Origin: Trichodesmium sp. MAG_R04
GTDB taxonomy: Bacteria; Cyanobacteriota; Cyanobacteriia; Cyanobacteriales; Microcoleaceae
Assembly (NCBI GenBank): GCA_023356515.1
Contig: JAKQYG010000164.1
Coordinates: forward strand, 1-8,339
Reading direction: 5' to 3'
DNA length: 8,339 nt
Made by a program: the position numbers and the translations under genes. The notes beneath the pieces are model-generated. The model made no database searches, was not told the DNA's origin, and saw nothing but the letters and a program-made list of their open reading frames with translations. Positions 1 through 6,940 of this stretch are shown here, piece by piece (the stretch's first letter is position 1; every line of letters starts with the position of its first letter).

Positions 1-70
1 TAGCTTTGGAAAAATTCTTTTTATTCTATATAGTTTTCGGCAAACTGGGTCACCAGAATAGAGCAAGTTA

Positions 71-78
71 GCGATCGC
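71..78. repeat. HIP1 octamer (GCGATCGC)
   Basis: Perfect palindrome GCGATCGC, the highly iterated palindrome typical of many cyanobacterial genomes. It lies in the otherwise featureless 156 bp downstream of the secA terminator. It supports a cyanobacterial origin and says nothing about local regulation. Confidence 0.8.
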
Positions 79-156
79 GTCAGCAGAACAAAGTTCTATC
101 CCCAATTTACTCCCTCAAACCCTAATAAACTTCTTCATAGTAACTCATCCAAACAC

Positions 157-190
157 AAAAAAAATGGAGGTAAACCATCAGTATACCCCC
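157..190 (-). terminator. Rho-independent terminator of secA
   Basis: Read on the minus strand, a GGGGGTA / TACCTCC stem (plus-strand arms 184-190 and 166-172; seven pairs with one G-U) is separated by an 11-nt loop. It is followed, after one base, by a run of eight T (plus-strand A 157-164). The stem begins 27 bp past the secA stop codon, the expected place for an intrinsic terminator. I see no gene between it and the left edge of the window. Confidence 0.8.
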
Positions 191-217
191 ACCCCAAATA
201 CTCAACTTTTCTCCCAA

Positions 218-3028
218 CTAAACCGTCTCTACTGCAGTAGTCTGTACAGCAGGTTGTGGTTGGAATTGGAACAAAGAATAAACCACATTTCGGCGAATAT
301 CCGTCATCATATCCAAAAATAACTCATAACCCTCACTCTTATACTCAATTAACGGATCTTTCTGTCCATAACCCCGCAAACTAACAGACTCTTGTAACGC
401 ATCCATCTGCTGTAAATGTTCCCGCCACAAAGTATCAATTTGCTGCAAGATAAAGAAACGTTCCGCATCCCGCATCAAACCACCACGAATCTGATTTACT
501 TGTGCTTCCTTAATATCATAAGCATTCCTTACCTGCTCATGCATAAAAGTCTTAATCTCTTCCATCGATAAATCAAACAATTGCTCCGGAGTTAAATCTG
601 CCAGTAAATACACAAACTGCTTAACCTTCTCTACCAACTTATCCAACTCCCACTCTTCCGAAGGCAGCTCAGGATTAATATACGCCTCCGCAATATCATC
701 CATAGTTTGCTCCGCATATTTAATCACCGGTTCCTTCAAATCTTTACCTTCCAATACTCGTCGTCGTTCTGCATAAATTGCTCGACGTTGATTATTCATC
801 ACCTCATCATATTCAAACACCTGCTTCCGCATATCATAATAATAGGTTTCCACCTTCTTCTGAGCACCTTCCAAAGAACGAGTTAACAACCCAGACTCAA
901 TAGGCATATCTTCCTCAACCCCAAAGGCCTGCATCATTCCAGCAACACGATCGCCACCAAAAATCCGCAATAAATTATCCTCCAAACTCAAGAAAAACCT
1001 CGTCGAACCCGGGTCTCCTTGTCGGCCCGCTCTTCCCCGCAACTGATTATCAATTCGCCGCGACTCGTGGCGCTCAGTACCAATAACATGTAACCCACCA
1101 CATTTTACAACTTGATTATGTTCCATCTCGATGTGATTTTCATATTCTTCGCGAATCAAATTATAAACTTCCCGTAACTTTTGAATAACTAAGTCTTCAG
1201 TAGGAGCTTTTTCCGCAGCGATCGCCACCCTATCTTCCACCACCAACTCAGGCAAGGCTCTCTCTCCCCACTCCTTCACCGAAAAATTGACTGCTAACTT
1301 CAATATTCCCTCTGTTTGCTGTGATAACTTAACTGGAAATATCTGAGGTGAAACTTTCCAGGTCTTCACCTTTTTCTGGGGGTCAAAACCTTTTGCTGAA
1401 TTAGGCTTTTTCACTTTTGGTACCCGTACCATACCCAAACCATTATCATCTTCTGGTTTCACAACTCTAGGCATTAGATACTCCTTTAGCTTTAACCTGG
1501 CCATGTACTCAGCATTTCCACCCAAAATAATATCTGTACCTCGACCTGCCATATTCGTGGCAATAGTTACTGCACCACCACGACCTGCTTGTGCGATAAT
1601 TTCCGACTCACGCTCCACATTCTCTGGTTTAGCATTCAGAAGTTGGTGGGGAATTTTCAATTCACCTAACAACCTAGATAATAACTCTGATTTTTCTACA
1701 CTTGTTGTGCCTACTAAAACTGGGCGACCTTTTTCATGCATTTCTGCACATTCTTGAGCAATAGACTTCCATTTTCCTACTTCTGTTTTATAAACCACAT
1801 CTGATAAATCTTTTCTGCCAGTTGGTTTATTTGTAGGTACAATTGTTACCTGTAAATTATAAGTCTTTTCAAATTCTGCTTCTTCTGTTTTTGCTGTTCC
1901 CGTCATTCCCGATAACTTCGGATAAAGTAGAAAGAAATTCTGATAAGTAATAGTTGCCAGTGTTTGGGTTTCTGGTTGAATATCTACCCTTTCTTTTGCC
2001 TCTATCGCCTGATGTAAACCATCACTCCACCGTCGACCAGGCATTACCCTACCAGTAAATTCATCAACAATAACTACCTCTTCATCCCGCACAATATAGT
2101 TAACATCCTTGATAAACAATTCTTTTGCCTTCAAAGCATTAAATATAAAATGCGCCCAAGGATCTTCAGGGTTATATAAATCTTGCAATTCTAATAATTG
2201 TTCTGCTTCAGCAAAACCCTCATCACTCAACAAAACATTTCTTGCTTTTTCATCTATTTCATAATGTTCCTTATCTTTACTTAAAGCAGCAGCTATTGCA
2301 GCAGCTTTAAGATATTTTTCACTCGGTCTTTCTACCTGTCCAGAAATAATTAAAGGAGTTCGTGCCTCATCTACCAATACCGAGTCAACTTCATCAATAA
2401 TGCAAAAATTAAATGGACGCTGTACTACTTCATCCATACTAGTTGCCATATTATCACGCAAGTAATCAAATCCAACTTCGCTGTTAGTAGCATAAGTAAT
2501 ATCACAAGCATAATTTTTTTTCCGCTCTTCTGGATTCATTCCCTGTTGAATTAACCCTACACTCAAACCCAAAAACCGATGCACTTGTCCCATCCATTCC
2601 GCATCCCGCCTTGCTAGGTAGTCATTAACAGTAATTATATGGACACCTTTACCCGTTAGAGCATTTAAGTATGCCGGTAAAGTAGCAACAAGAGTTTTAC
2701 CTTCCCCAGTTTTCATTTCTGCTATTTGGCCTTTATGTAAAATAATGCCCCCCAAGAGTTGAACATCAAAATGCCGCATACTTAGGACTCGTTTTCCTGC
2801 TTCTCGAACTACTGCAAAAGCTTCTGGTAGAATTTCTTCTAATATTTCTTTTTCTTCATCCTTATTTTTGGCTTTTTCTAAAGTTTGTCTAAATTCTCCT
2901 GTTTTGGCCTTTAGTTCTTCATCTGAAAGTTTTTGAATATCTTCTTCAAGAATATTAATATCTATCACCCAAGGTTGAAATTTCTTGAGTTTACGTGTGT
3001 TGGGATCTCCCAAAAGTTTTTTGAACAT
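218..3028 (-). CDS. secA: Preprotein translocase ATPase subunit SecA
   Basis: SecA is the ATP-driven motor that pushes unfolded preproteins through SecYEG; in cyanobacteria it serves both plasma and thylakoid membranes. The 936-residue product is full length for the cyanobacterial/plastid type. Visible landmarks: Walker A MKTGEGKT (105-112), Walker B DEVD (212-215), SGMTGTA (373-379) after the preprotein cross-linking region, TNMAGRGTD (491-499), and the arginine-finger motif QLRGRAGRQGD (662-672). The helical scaffold and wing follow, with HLQQMDALQESVSLRGYGQ near 871-889. About 130 residues (roughly 505-635) sit between GGNAEY and the CGGLHVIGTERHESRR segment, an insertion I recall as usual in cyanobacterial SecA. 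The C-terminus ends in a Q/P/T/V tail with no CxCx(8)C/H zinc motif. The ATG at 3028 gives the canonical MFKKLLGDPN start; no strong Shine-Dalgarno is visible. It stands alone on its strand with its own terminator. Confidence 0.98.
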   Translation of the reverse strand: MFKKLLGDPNTRKLKKFQPWVIDINILEEDIQKLSDEELKAKTGEFRQTLEKAKNKDEEKEILEEILPEAFAVVREAGKRVLSMRHFDVQLLGGIILHKGQIAEMKTGEGKTLVATLPAYLNALTGKGVHIITVNDYLARRDAEWMGQVHRFLGLSVGLIQQGMNPEERKKNYACDITYATNSEVGFDYLRDNMATSMDEVVQRPFNFCIIDEVDSVLVDEARTPLIISGQVERPSEKYLKAAAIAAALSKDKEHYEIDEKARNVLLSDEGFAEAEQLLELQDLYNPEDPWAHFIFNALKAKELFIKDVNYIVRDEEVVIVDEFTGRVMPGRRWSDGLHQAIEAKERVDIQPETQTLATITYQNFFLLYPKLSGMTGTAKTEEAEFEKTYNLQVTIVPTNKPTGRKDLSDVVYKTEVGKWKSIAQECAEMHEKGRPVLVGTTSVEKSELLSRLLGELKIPHQLLNAKPENVERESEIIAQAGRGGAVTIATNMAGRGTDIILGGNAEYMARLKLKEYLMPRVVKPEDDNGLGMVRVPKVKKPNSAKGFDPQKKVKTWKVSPQIFPVKLSQQTEGILKLAVNFSVKEWGERALPELVVEDRVAIAAEKAPTEDLVIQKLREVYNLIREEYENHIEMEHNQVVKCGGLHVIGTERHESRRIDNQLRGRAGRQGDPGSTRFFLSLEDNLLRIFGGDRVAGMMQAFGVEEDMPIESGLLTRSLEGAQKKVETYYYDMRKQVFEYDEVMNNQRRAIYAERRRVLEGKDLKEPVIKYAEQTMDDIAEAYINPELPSEEWELDKLVEKVKQFVYLLADLTPEQLFDLSMEEIKTFMHEQVRNAYDIKEAQVNQIRGGLMRDAERFFILQQIDTLWREHLQQMDALQESVSLRGYGQKDPLIEYKSEGYELFLDMMTDIRRNVVYSLFQFQPQPAVQTTAVETV
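1218..1225. repeat. HIP1 octamer (GCGATCGC)
   Basis: Perfect GCGATCGC inside secA, in the region encoding the NBD2 insertion (VEDRVAIAAEK). Genome-signature repeat only. Confidence 0.8.
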
Positions 3029-3061
3029 AGTTGTTATCTAAATTAAATTCCAGTAATTAAC

Positions 3062-3108
3062 TGTCAAAATAGTCTGTTTTTGTTACTATTTTTTGTGTAT
3101 TTTGTCAA
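3062..3108 (-). promoter_or_regulatory. Two TTGACA boxes in the secA leader (tentative promoters)
   Basis: On the minus strand two perfect TTGACA -35-type hexamers lie 41 bp apart (3108-3103 and 3067-3062), about 75 and 34 bp upstream of the secA ATG. Neither has a good TATAAT at 16-18 bp: the distal one faces TAACAA, the proximal one TAATTT. The call therefore rests on position and the -35 boxes alone. Nothing else stands out in the 282-bp spacer between secA and the cytochrome gene. Confidence 0.3.
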
Positions 3109-3310
3109 GATAATTCTTGTCTGAGTTTAGTCAGTTGAGAACTATTTGGTTATTAAAAAATTAGTATGAATTATTTTATCAAAAATTTACAGGTCTCAAA
3201 CCCTGGCTAATCAGAGATAGGTGTTACGGTCAAAAAACTTAAGAGTATCGTTCAGAATAAAAACTTTTTCCATTTAATCTACTTGGGATAGTTATTGAAC
3301 TTTAATTCAA

Positions 3311-3856
3311 TTAATCTAGCCATTCTGAATTAAGAGTCCTAAAGTCAAAATTTTCAACCTTAGGATGACAAGAAATACAACCCTTAATATTTAATTTTTG
3401 AGGAAGTTTTACCCCCGGATGAAGTGCTTTAAAATAACGAGACCTAGTAATTCTGTAAGGTATTGTCTCATCTTTCTGAGATTTGCGACGAGAAGATACT
3501 TGTAAATAATTCCAAACAAGTTGACGTGGTGGATCCATAAGAAGAGGAAGTTGTACACCATAGTGTTGAGAATCTCGCAGAATTATTTGCCAGCTTTCTG
3601 TAGGGATGACTTGAGGTGGTACTGCAACATGACAACCAGAACAATTCTCTAAGTACAATGATAGCCCTAATCTATGACGTTGAGGAACCACATCAACATT
3701 ACTAATTAACTCAGAATTAATTTGTGAAATAGTTGTTGCAGTAGAGATTTTTGTCATAAACCAAATACAACTCGTGCTCCATAAAAATATCAGTAGTAAC
3801 AGTAAAAAAAGAGCCGACCCTTGTCTAAGCCTATTTCTGAGAGTAGCTCTTGACAT
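3311..3856 (-). CDS. Membrane-anchored diheme cytochrome c-like protein
   Basis: The 181-residue protein carries two c-type heme motifs, CSGCH (72-76) and CISCH (160-164). An N-terminal hydrophobic helix (about 15-34, LFLLLLLIFLW) follows a basic start (RATLRNRLRQ), so the protein should be exported by Sec with its heme domain in the lumen or periplasm and may stay anchored. Histidines that could be distal ligands include H61, H98 and H146 (ALHPGV). The spacing and the RYFKALHPG...CISCH end resemble the small 'dihaem cytochrome c' family (DHC-like); that family assignment is from memory. The redox partner is unknown. The ATG at 3856 starts 32 bp after the MBL gene's stop on the same strand, so the two are probably co-transcribed. 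Upstream there is at most a weak, distant AGAG ribosome-binding site. An uncharacterised electron carrier is the safest call. Confidence 0.85.
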   Translation of the reverse strand: MSRATLRNRLRQGSALFLLLLLIFLWSTSCIWFMTKISTATTISQINSELISNVDVVPQRHRLGLSLYLENCSGCHVAVPPQVIPTESWQIILRDSQHYGVQLPLLMDPPRQLVWNYLQVSSRRKSQKDETIPYRITRSRYFKALHPGVKLPQKLNIKGCISCHPKVENFDFRTLNSEWLD

Positions 3857-3888
3857 GAATATAATCTCTGTGCTATTTAATAATTTTT

Positions 3889-4803
3889 TTAACTTGAATG
3901 GAGAATTGGAATTGTCATACCTTCTTTTGCTACTAACCCATTAGGAAGTATTGATTTGAGAGCCACTTGAACTTCATCCAATAAATCATCATTATGATCA
4001 GGATCGTGTTGAAACATAGCTATCTGTTTAACTCCTGCCTTCTTTGCTATTTCTACACCTACTTCCCAAGTAGAATGTCCCCAACCAACTTTCGGTGATT
4101 GAACATTATAATACTCTTTATTTGTGTAAGTAGCATCATAAATTAGTAAATCAGCATTACGGGCTAGATGAAGTACATTTTCATCAAAGTGATCTTCATA
4201 ATGTTCTGTATCTGGACAATAAACTACAGTTTTACCTTCCCAACAAACCCTATATCCAATAGCAAAATTTAGGTGATTTAGAGAAGCAGTTTCAATTTCA
4301 ATATCATCAACCTGAATTACATCTCCATTACTAAAGTCATAAAACTTCATTTGCGATCCCATTACCTGTAAAGGAATAGGAAAGTTAGGATTTACCATTT
4401 GATCGGATAAAGATTCCTTAATTCTAGTACCATCAGGTGCTATTGCCCCATATATGTGAAATTTATTAATAGGTACAAAGGCAGGCACAAAAAATGGGAA
4501 ACCTTGAATATGGTCCCAGTGAGTATGACTAAAAAATATATAAGCTTCAACTGGCATTTGCTTAAGTAGGTTTAAACCCAGTACTCTTAGGCCAGTACCT
4601 CCATCAAAAATCAAACGTTTTTTCCCTAGGCACATTTCTACACAGGAGGTATTGCCGCCATAGCGAACTGTGCTGCAACCAGGGGTAGGTATACTACCTC
4701 GCACACCCCAGAATTTAACAACAAAGTCAGTTGACAAGGTATTCGACTGAGTAGCTGTTTCCTCAGACTGTGATATTGGGGATGATGACTCTGAAGATGG
4801 CAT
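3889..4803 (-). CDS. MBL-fold metallo-hydrolase (PhnP / cyclic phosphodiesterase-like)
   Basis: A metallo-beta-lactamase-fold hydrolase. Numbered from the ATG at 4803 (304 residues): the FWGVRGSIPTPG entry strand typical of COG1235-type proteins, DGGTG at 68-72, the dinuclear-metal motif HTHWDH at 93-98, H177 (SLNH), D198 (CPDTEH), D223 (YDATY), H243 (GWGHST) and H266 (FQHDP). These cover the metal ligands expected of an active phosphodiesterase-like enzyme. The substrate cannot be read from the sequence; cyclic nucleotides or phosphoribosyl cyclic phosphates are known for relatives. The frame extends upstream to a TTG at 4863, adding 20 residues (324 total). Neither start has a clear Shine-Dalgarno; I chose the ATG because the first 26 residues already form a low-complexity Ser-rich lead before the domain. 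No signal peptide, so cytoplasmic. Likely first gene of a two-gene unit with the diheme cytochrome. Confidence 0.88.
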   Translation of the reverse strand: MPSSESSSPISQSEETATQSNTLSTDFVVKFWGVRGSIPTPGCSTVRYGGNTSCVEMCLGKKRLIFDGGTGLRVLGLNLLKQMPVEAYIFFSHTHWDHIQGFPFFVPAFVPINKFHIYGAIAPDGTRIKESLSDQMVNPNFPIPLQVMGSQMKFYDFSNGDVIQVDDIEIETASLNHLNFAIGYRVCWEGKTVVYCPDTEHYEDHFDENVLHLARNADLLIYDATYTNKEYYNVQSPKVGWGHSTWEVGVEIAKKAGVKQIAMFQHDPDHNDDLLDEVQVALKSILPNGLVAKEGMTIPILHSS

Positions 4804-4890
4804 ATTTCTATGTTTCAGACTTTTAGTTAGTAGGGAATCTGTGGAAAATTTTTTAATTTTCAATTTAGCTTATTCTAACAAAATCAGCTG

Positions 4891-4930
4891 TTGCTCATTA
4901 TATAATTTAATTGCTCATTATATAATTTAA
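4891..4930. repeat. Perfect 20-bp tandem duplication
   Basis: The unit ttgctcattatataatttaa occurs twice head to tail (4891-4910 and 4911-4930) without a mismatch. Each unit contains the 10-bp palindrome ATTATATAAT, so each carries a perfect TATAAT on both strands (minus-strand TATAAT at 4902-4897, plus-strand at 4901-4906 in the first copy). It lies about 90 bp upstream of the MBL ATG, so it could provide duplicated -10 elements, but no -35 box pairs convincingly. Confidence 0.9.
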
Positions 4931-5095
4931 TACAATTTAGTACATAAAGCTCTACATTAATCATAAAATTTTTATTGGGTGTTTACTATTAATAATTAGT
5001 ATGAAAAAATTAAGTTAAGAGTCCTTCCCTTAGAAATTACTCCTATTATGATTGATGTTGATCTGCAAATAGCAATTTTTATTTACCGTAAACTT

Positions 5096-5109
5096 TGATC
5101 ATTGATCAC
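5096..5109. repeat. Two TGATCAY heptamers
   Basis: TGATCAT followed directly by TGATCAC, the same heptamer family (in rotated phase) as the array before the asparaginase gene at 6955-6968. A further TGATCAA copy, followed by the partial TGATAG, starts at 5411. Probably a minimal short-tandem-repeat seed. Confidence 0.5.
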
Positions 5110-5190
5110 AATTATCACTTTCAAGTGAAAATAGTTTCTATGAAAGCTGAGTAACTATGAACCAGATAAGTTAGATAATTTTCTTGGTAG

Positions 5191-5370
5191 GTAGTTTTTA
5201 GACGTAAGTCCCCTGAGCTAGAGGATTTGAGAGAAAAAGATTTAAAAAAACTCTACCAAGTAGTTTGGTTAACCTACAGCTATACTATAAAGCACCTGCT
5301 TAACTTACATAGTTTTATTTACCCACGAACTATATTGACGAGAAAATGGAAAAGGCCAAAAAATAACTAG
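5191..5370 (+). pseudogene. yqeK: Probable C-terminal remnant of yqeK
   Basis: A 59-codon open frame bounded by TAG at 5188 and TAG at 5368, with no ATG. It encodes RRKSPELEDLREKDLKKLY, then VVWLTYSYTIKHLLNLHS, then FIYPRTILTRKWKRPKNN. This resembles the end of YqeK (HD-domain diadenosine tetraphosphatase), where an (E)LREL(A)xxDL segment precedes an amphipathic helix and a closing I(Y/H)P.T...RN segment. YqeK commonly sits immediately upstream of rsfS, as this frame does (118 bp before it). The HD metal-binding core (HxxxGL, HD, HTxG) is not found in any frame upstream, so only the tail would remain. Both the homology and the gene-decay interpretation are by eye; the frame could instead be a small unrelated ORF starting at TTG 5227. 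Confidence 0.5.
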
Positions 5371-5487
5371 TTCAGAATACAGATGAAGTAGCTCAGAAAT
5401 TAACAAGATATGATCAATGATAGAGGCCAAAAATTCGCTAAGATTAATTAGTAATTTCAGTAATTAATTAAGGAAATAGATAATTTG

Positions 5488-5907
5488 ATGTCTAATGACC
5501 CTCATATTCAATCCTTATCAACTAAAACAAGTTCAATAAATCTGGAACCGGATGAAACCTTAAAATTAACATCCACAATTGTTAATGCTGCATTGGAACT
5601 CAAAGGAGATAATATTGTTGTCATTAAGGTATCAGAAGTATCTTATTTGGCCGATTACTTTGTGATTATTACAGGTTATTCTCATGTCCAAGTAAGAGCT
5701 ATATCTCAGACGATCGCCCAAAAGGTAGAACAAGAAAAGCAAATTTATCCTCTAGGAATAGAAGGCCAAAAAGAAAGTTCTTGGATATTAATGGATTATG
5801 CCGATGTTATAGTTCATATCTTGAAACCTGAGGAACGAGATTTCTATCACTTAGAAGCATTCTGGGGCCATGCAGAAAAAATAGATATTTCATCATTGAT
5901 CAATTAG
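5488..5907 (+). CDS. rsfS: Ribosome silencing factor RsfS (Iojap/YbeB family)
   Basis: RsfS binds ribosomal protein uL14 on the free 50S subunit, blocks joining with 30S and so lowers translation when nutrients run short. The 139-residue product contains the whole family domain from about residue 28: VNAALELKGDNIVVIKV, then SYLADYFVIITGYSHVQVRA (52-71), IYPLGIEG (86-93), SSWILMDYADVIVHIL (97-112) and the closing RDFYHLEAFWG (117-127). All family hallmarks are present, so it should be active. A short 25-residue polar N-terminal extension precedes the domain. ATG 5488 is taken as the start; a TTG immediately before it (5485) would add one Met. AGGA at 5471-5474 is the only Shine-Dalgarno candidate, rather far from the start at 13 nt. 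It leads a probable operon with the CGLD27 gene 65 bp downstream. Confidence 0.97.
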   Translation: MSNDPHIQSLSTKTSSINLEPDETLKLTSTIVNAALELKGDNIVVIKVSEVSYLADYFVIITGYSHVQVRAISQTIAQKVEQEKQIYPLGIEGQKESSWILMDYADVIVHILKPEERDFYHLEAFWGHAEKIDISSLIN

Positions 5908-5972
5908 ACTCAAAGTGTCAATATGAATTACCTTTTTGCGGGTATAAATATAGATGAGGGAAAAATTTATTT

Positions 5973-6473
5973 ATGATTAGACAAATAACATCTAGTTCTC
6001 CCGTCCCACCAGAACAACAACCAGTAAATGAATATGAAGAAATCAAAAATTCTTGGTTTTTTTCCTGGGTGACATTAGAACGATTCTCTTATTTAAAGAA
6101 GCTAGTCTGGGTTTGGGTCTGGAGTTGGTTGGTATCAGGCCCTGTAGCAGCAGCAAGTTTTTCTCCAGAAAAATATCTGGTGAAATTTTTACTAAGTGGT
6201 TCGGCAGGAGCAAGTTTAATCCTAATTTTGGTATTGTTGCGACTTTATTTGGGTTGGAATTATGTGCGATCGCGCCTGAATAATACCACAGTTTTTTATG
6301 AGGAGTCTGGTTGGTATGATGGACAAACGTGGTTAAAAACACCAGAGGAAATTATAAAAGATAAATTAATACTTCAATATCAAGTTCAACCACTTATGCA
6401 AAGACTACACAAAACTTTTTATAGTTTTACCTTAGTAATTTTTATGGGTGGAATTATCTGGTTATGTCTATAA
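5973..6473 (+). CDS. CGLD27 / DUF1230 (Ycf36-like) membrane protein
   Basis: A 166-residue protein of the cyanobacterial and plastid DUF1230 family, called CGLD27 in green algae and Ycf36 in red-lineage plastids. It is conserved in photosynthetic lineages, but its biochemical role is not established. It has an acidic/polar N-terminus, then probable membrane helices at about 43-61 (LVWVWVWSWLVSGPVAAA), 72-94 (FLLSGSAGASLILILVLLR) and 150-166 (FTLVIFMGGIIWLCL). The family signature ESGWYDGQTWLKTPEE (111-126) and DKLILQYQVQPLMQRL (130-145) lie in the loop before the last helix. GAGGG at 5956-5960, 12 nt before the ATG, is a good ribosome-binding site for this start. It lies 65 bp after rsfS with no terminator between, so co-transcription is likely. 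The rsfS-CGLD27-asparaginase order recurs in cyanobacteria to my recollection, but has no known functional explanation. Confidence 0.92.
   Translation: MIRQITSSSPVPPEQQPVNEYEEIKNSWFFSWVTLERFSYLKKLVWVWVWSWLVSGPVAAASFSPEKYLVKFLLSGSAGASLILILVLLRLYLGWNYVRSRLNNTTVFYEESGWYDGQTWLKTPEEIIKDKLILQYQVQPLMQRLHKTFYSFTLVIFMGGIIWLCL
6266..6273. repeat. HIP1 octamer (GCGATCGC)
   Basis: Perfect GCGATCGC within the CGLD27 gene, at the codons around YVRSRL. Third copy in the window; a genome signature only. Confidence 0.8.
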
Positions 6474-6568
6474 AATATTCTAAAGCAACTATTAAAGAGT
6501 CTAATAACTAGAGTATATAATGAAATTGGTAGTTTATTTTTTTTACTACGTCCATTTTTTCTGAATAA

Positions 6569-6814
6569 ACTAACCTTAATAAGCACATTGATCGAGGATT
6601 AATTCTAGTTAAAACTATCGATAATTCTATAAATAATAGCTATGCAAGTGGGAATCTTAACTTAATAAATACTCTCCAACAAATAGTTAAAGCATTGGAC
6701 CGGATATGAGATGTACAAGGTGTAAATAATAAGACTTCTTATCGCTATAGTTTTGGCATCTTGCCTGCCCAGTATATACCTTGCAAAGTTGTCAATAATA
6801 TACTTGCTAAATAA
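6569..6814 (+). pseudogene. Unidentified broken gene fragment with in-frame TGA
   Basis: One plus-strand frame reads as protein-like sequence for 82 codon positions with a single interruption, TGA at 6707-6709. Before the stop: HIDRGLILVKTIDNSINNS, then YASGNLNLINTLQQIVKALDRI. After it: DVQGVNNKTSYRYSFGILPA, then QYIPCKVVNNILAK, ending at TAA 6812-6814. Amphipathic helix-like patterns and a Gly/Pro/aromatic-rich end on both sides of the stop suggest a decayed gene in which an Arg codon (CGA to TGA) may have mutated. There is no ATG in frame, and a TAA at 6566 closes the upstream side, so the 5' end is also lost or shifted. I do not recognise the family. It lies in the 508-bp spacer between the CGLD27 and asparaginase genes; the rest of that spacer holds only a small hairpin and the heptamer array. 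Chance openness in AT-rich DNA is not fully excluded. Confidence 0.5.
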
Positions 6815-6867
6815 TGCTACACTTAGCTAACGTAAGAAACAAAAATGACTAAGAAATAAGTTATCAC

Positions 6868-6884
6868 ACCCCTTAGATAGGGGT
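6868..6884. other. GC-rich hairpin in AT-rich spacer
   Basis: ACCCCT (6868-6873) and AGGGGT (6879-6884) form a 6-bp perfect stem with a 5-nt loop in the spacer upstream of the asparaginase gene. No T-run follows on the plus strand and no long A-run precedes it, so it is not a convincing terminator. It could be a remnant repeat end or an RNA structure in the asparaginase leader. Confidence 0.4.
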
Positions 6885-6940
6885 TCAAAAAAGGACAACT
6901 AGGGTTCTCCCGTATCTTGATGAAGCTGGGGGTACAAGTA

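Larger units (their letters stand above)
4804..5487. other. Divergent intergenic region between the MBL gene and rsfS
   Basis: About 0.7 kb between two divergently transcribed genes. It contains the possible TTG extension of the MBL gene (to 4863), a 20-bp tandem duplication (4891-4930), a pair of TGATCAY heptamers (5096-5109), and a frame resembling a YqeK C-terminus (5191-5370). Between 4931 and 5190 I see only AT-rich sequence and short open stretches with no recognisable protein. The 114 bp from 5371 to 5484 hold nothing but the rsfS leader. Confidence 0.6.

Noticed and set aside
34..240. Plus-strand open stretch (FSANWVTRIEQ...) running into the antisense of the secA 3' end
   Set aside because: It has no ATG, GTG or TTG start, crosses the secA terminator hairpin and antisense secA codons, and resembles nothing I know; probably chance openness.
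1503..1757. Plus-strand open frame of 84 codons opposite secA
   Set aside because: Lies entirely antisense to the highly conserved secA NBD2 region, has no recognisable domain, and is explained as the complement of secA.
4983..5098. Plus-strand open stretch ending KLRVLPLEITPIMIDVDLQ...IYRKL
   Set aside because: Short, no recognisable family, and no connection in frame to the YqeK-like segment; consistent with chance in AT-rich DNA.
6053..6283. Out-of-frame plus-strand ORF, and a minus-strand ORF at 6043-6342, over the CGLD27 gene
   Set aside because: Both are shadows of the CGLD27 coding frame, whose family motifs and membrane helices are clear; neither has an independent ribosome-binding site or homology.
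6868..6884. ACCCCT/AGGGGT hairpin as a terminator of the rsfS-CGLD27 unit
   Set aside because: About 400 bp from the CGLD27 stop and not followed by a T-run; listed only as a hairpin.
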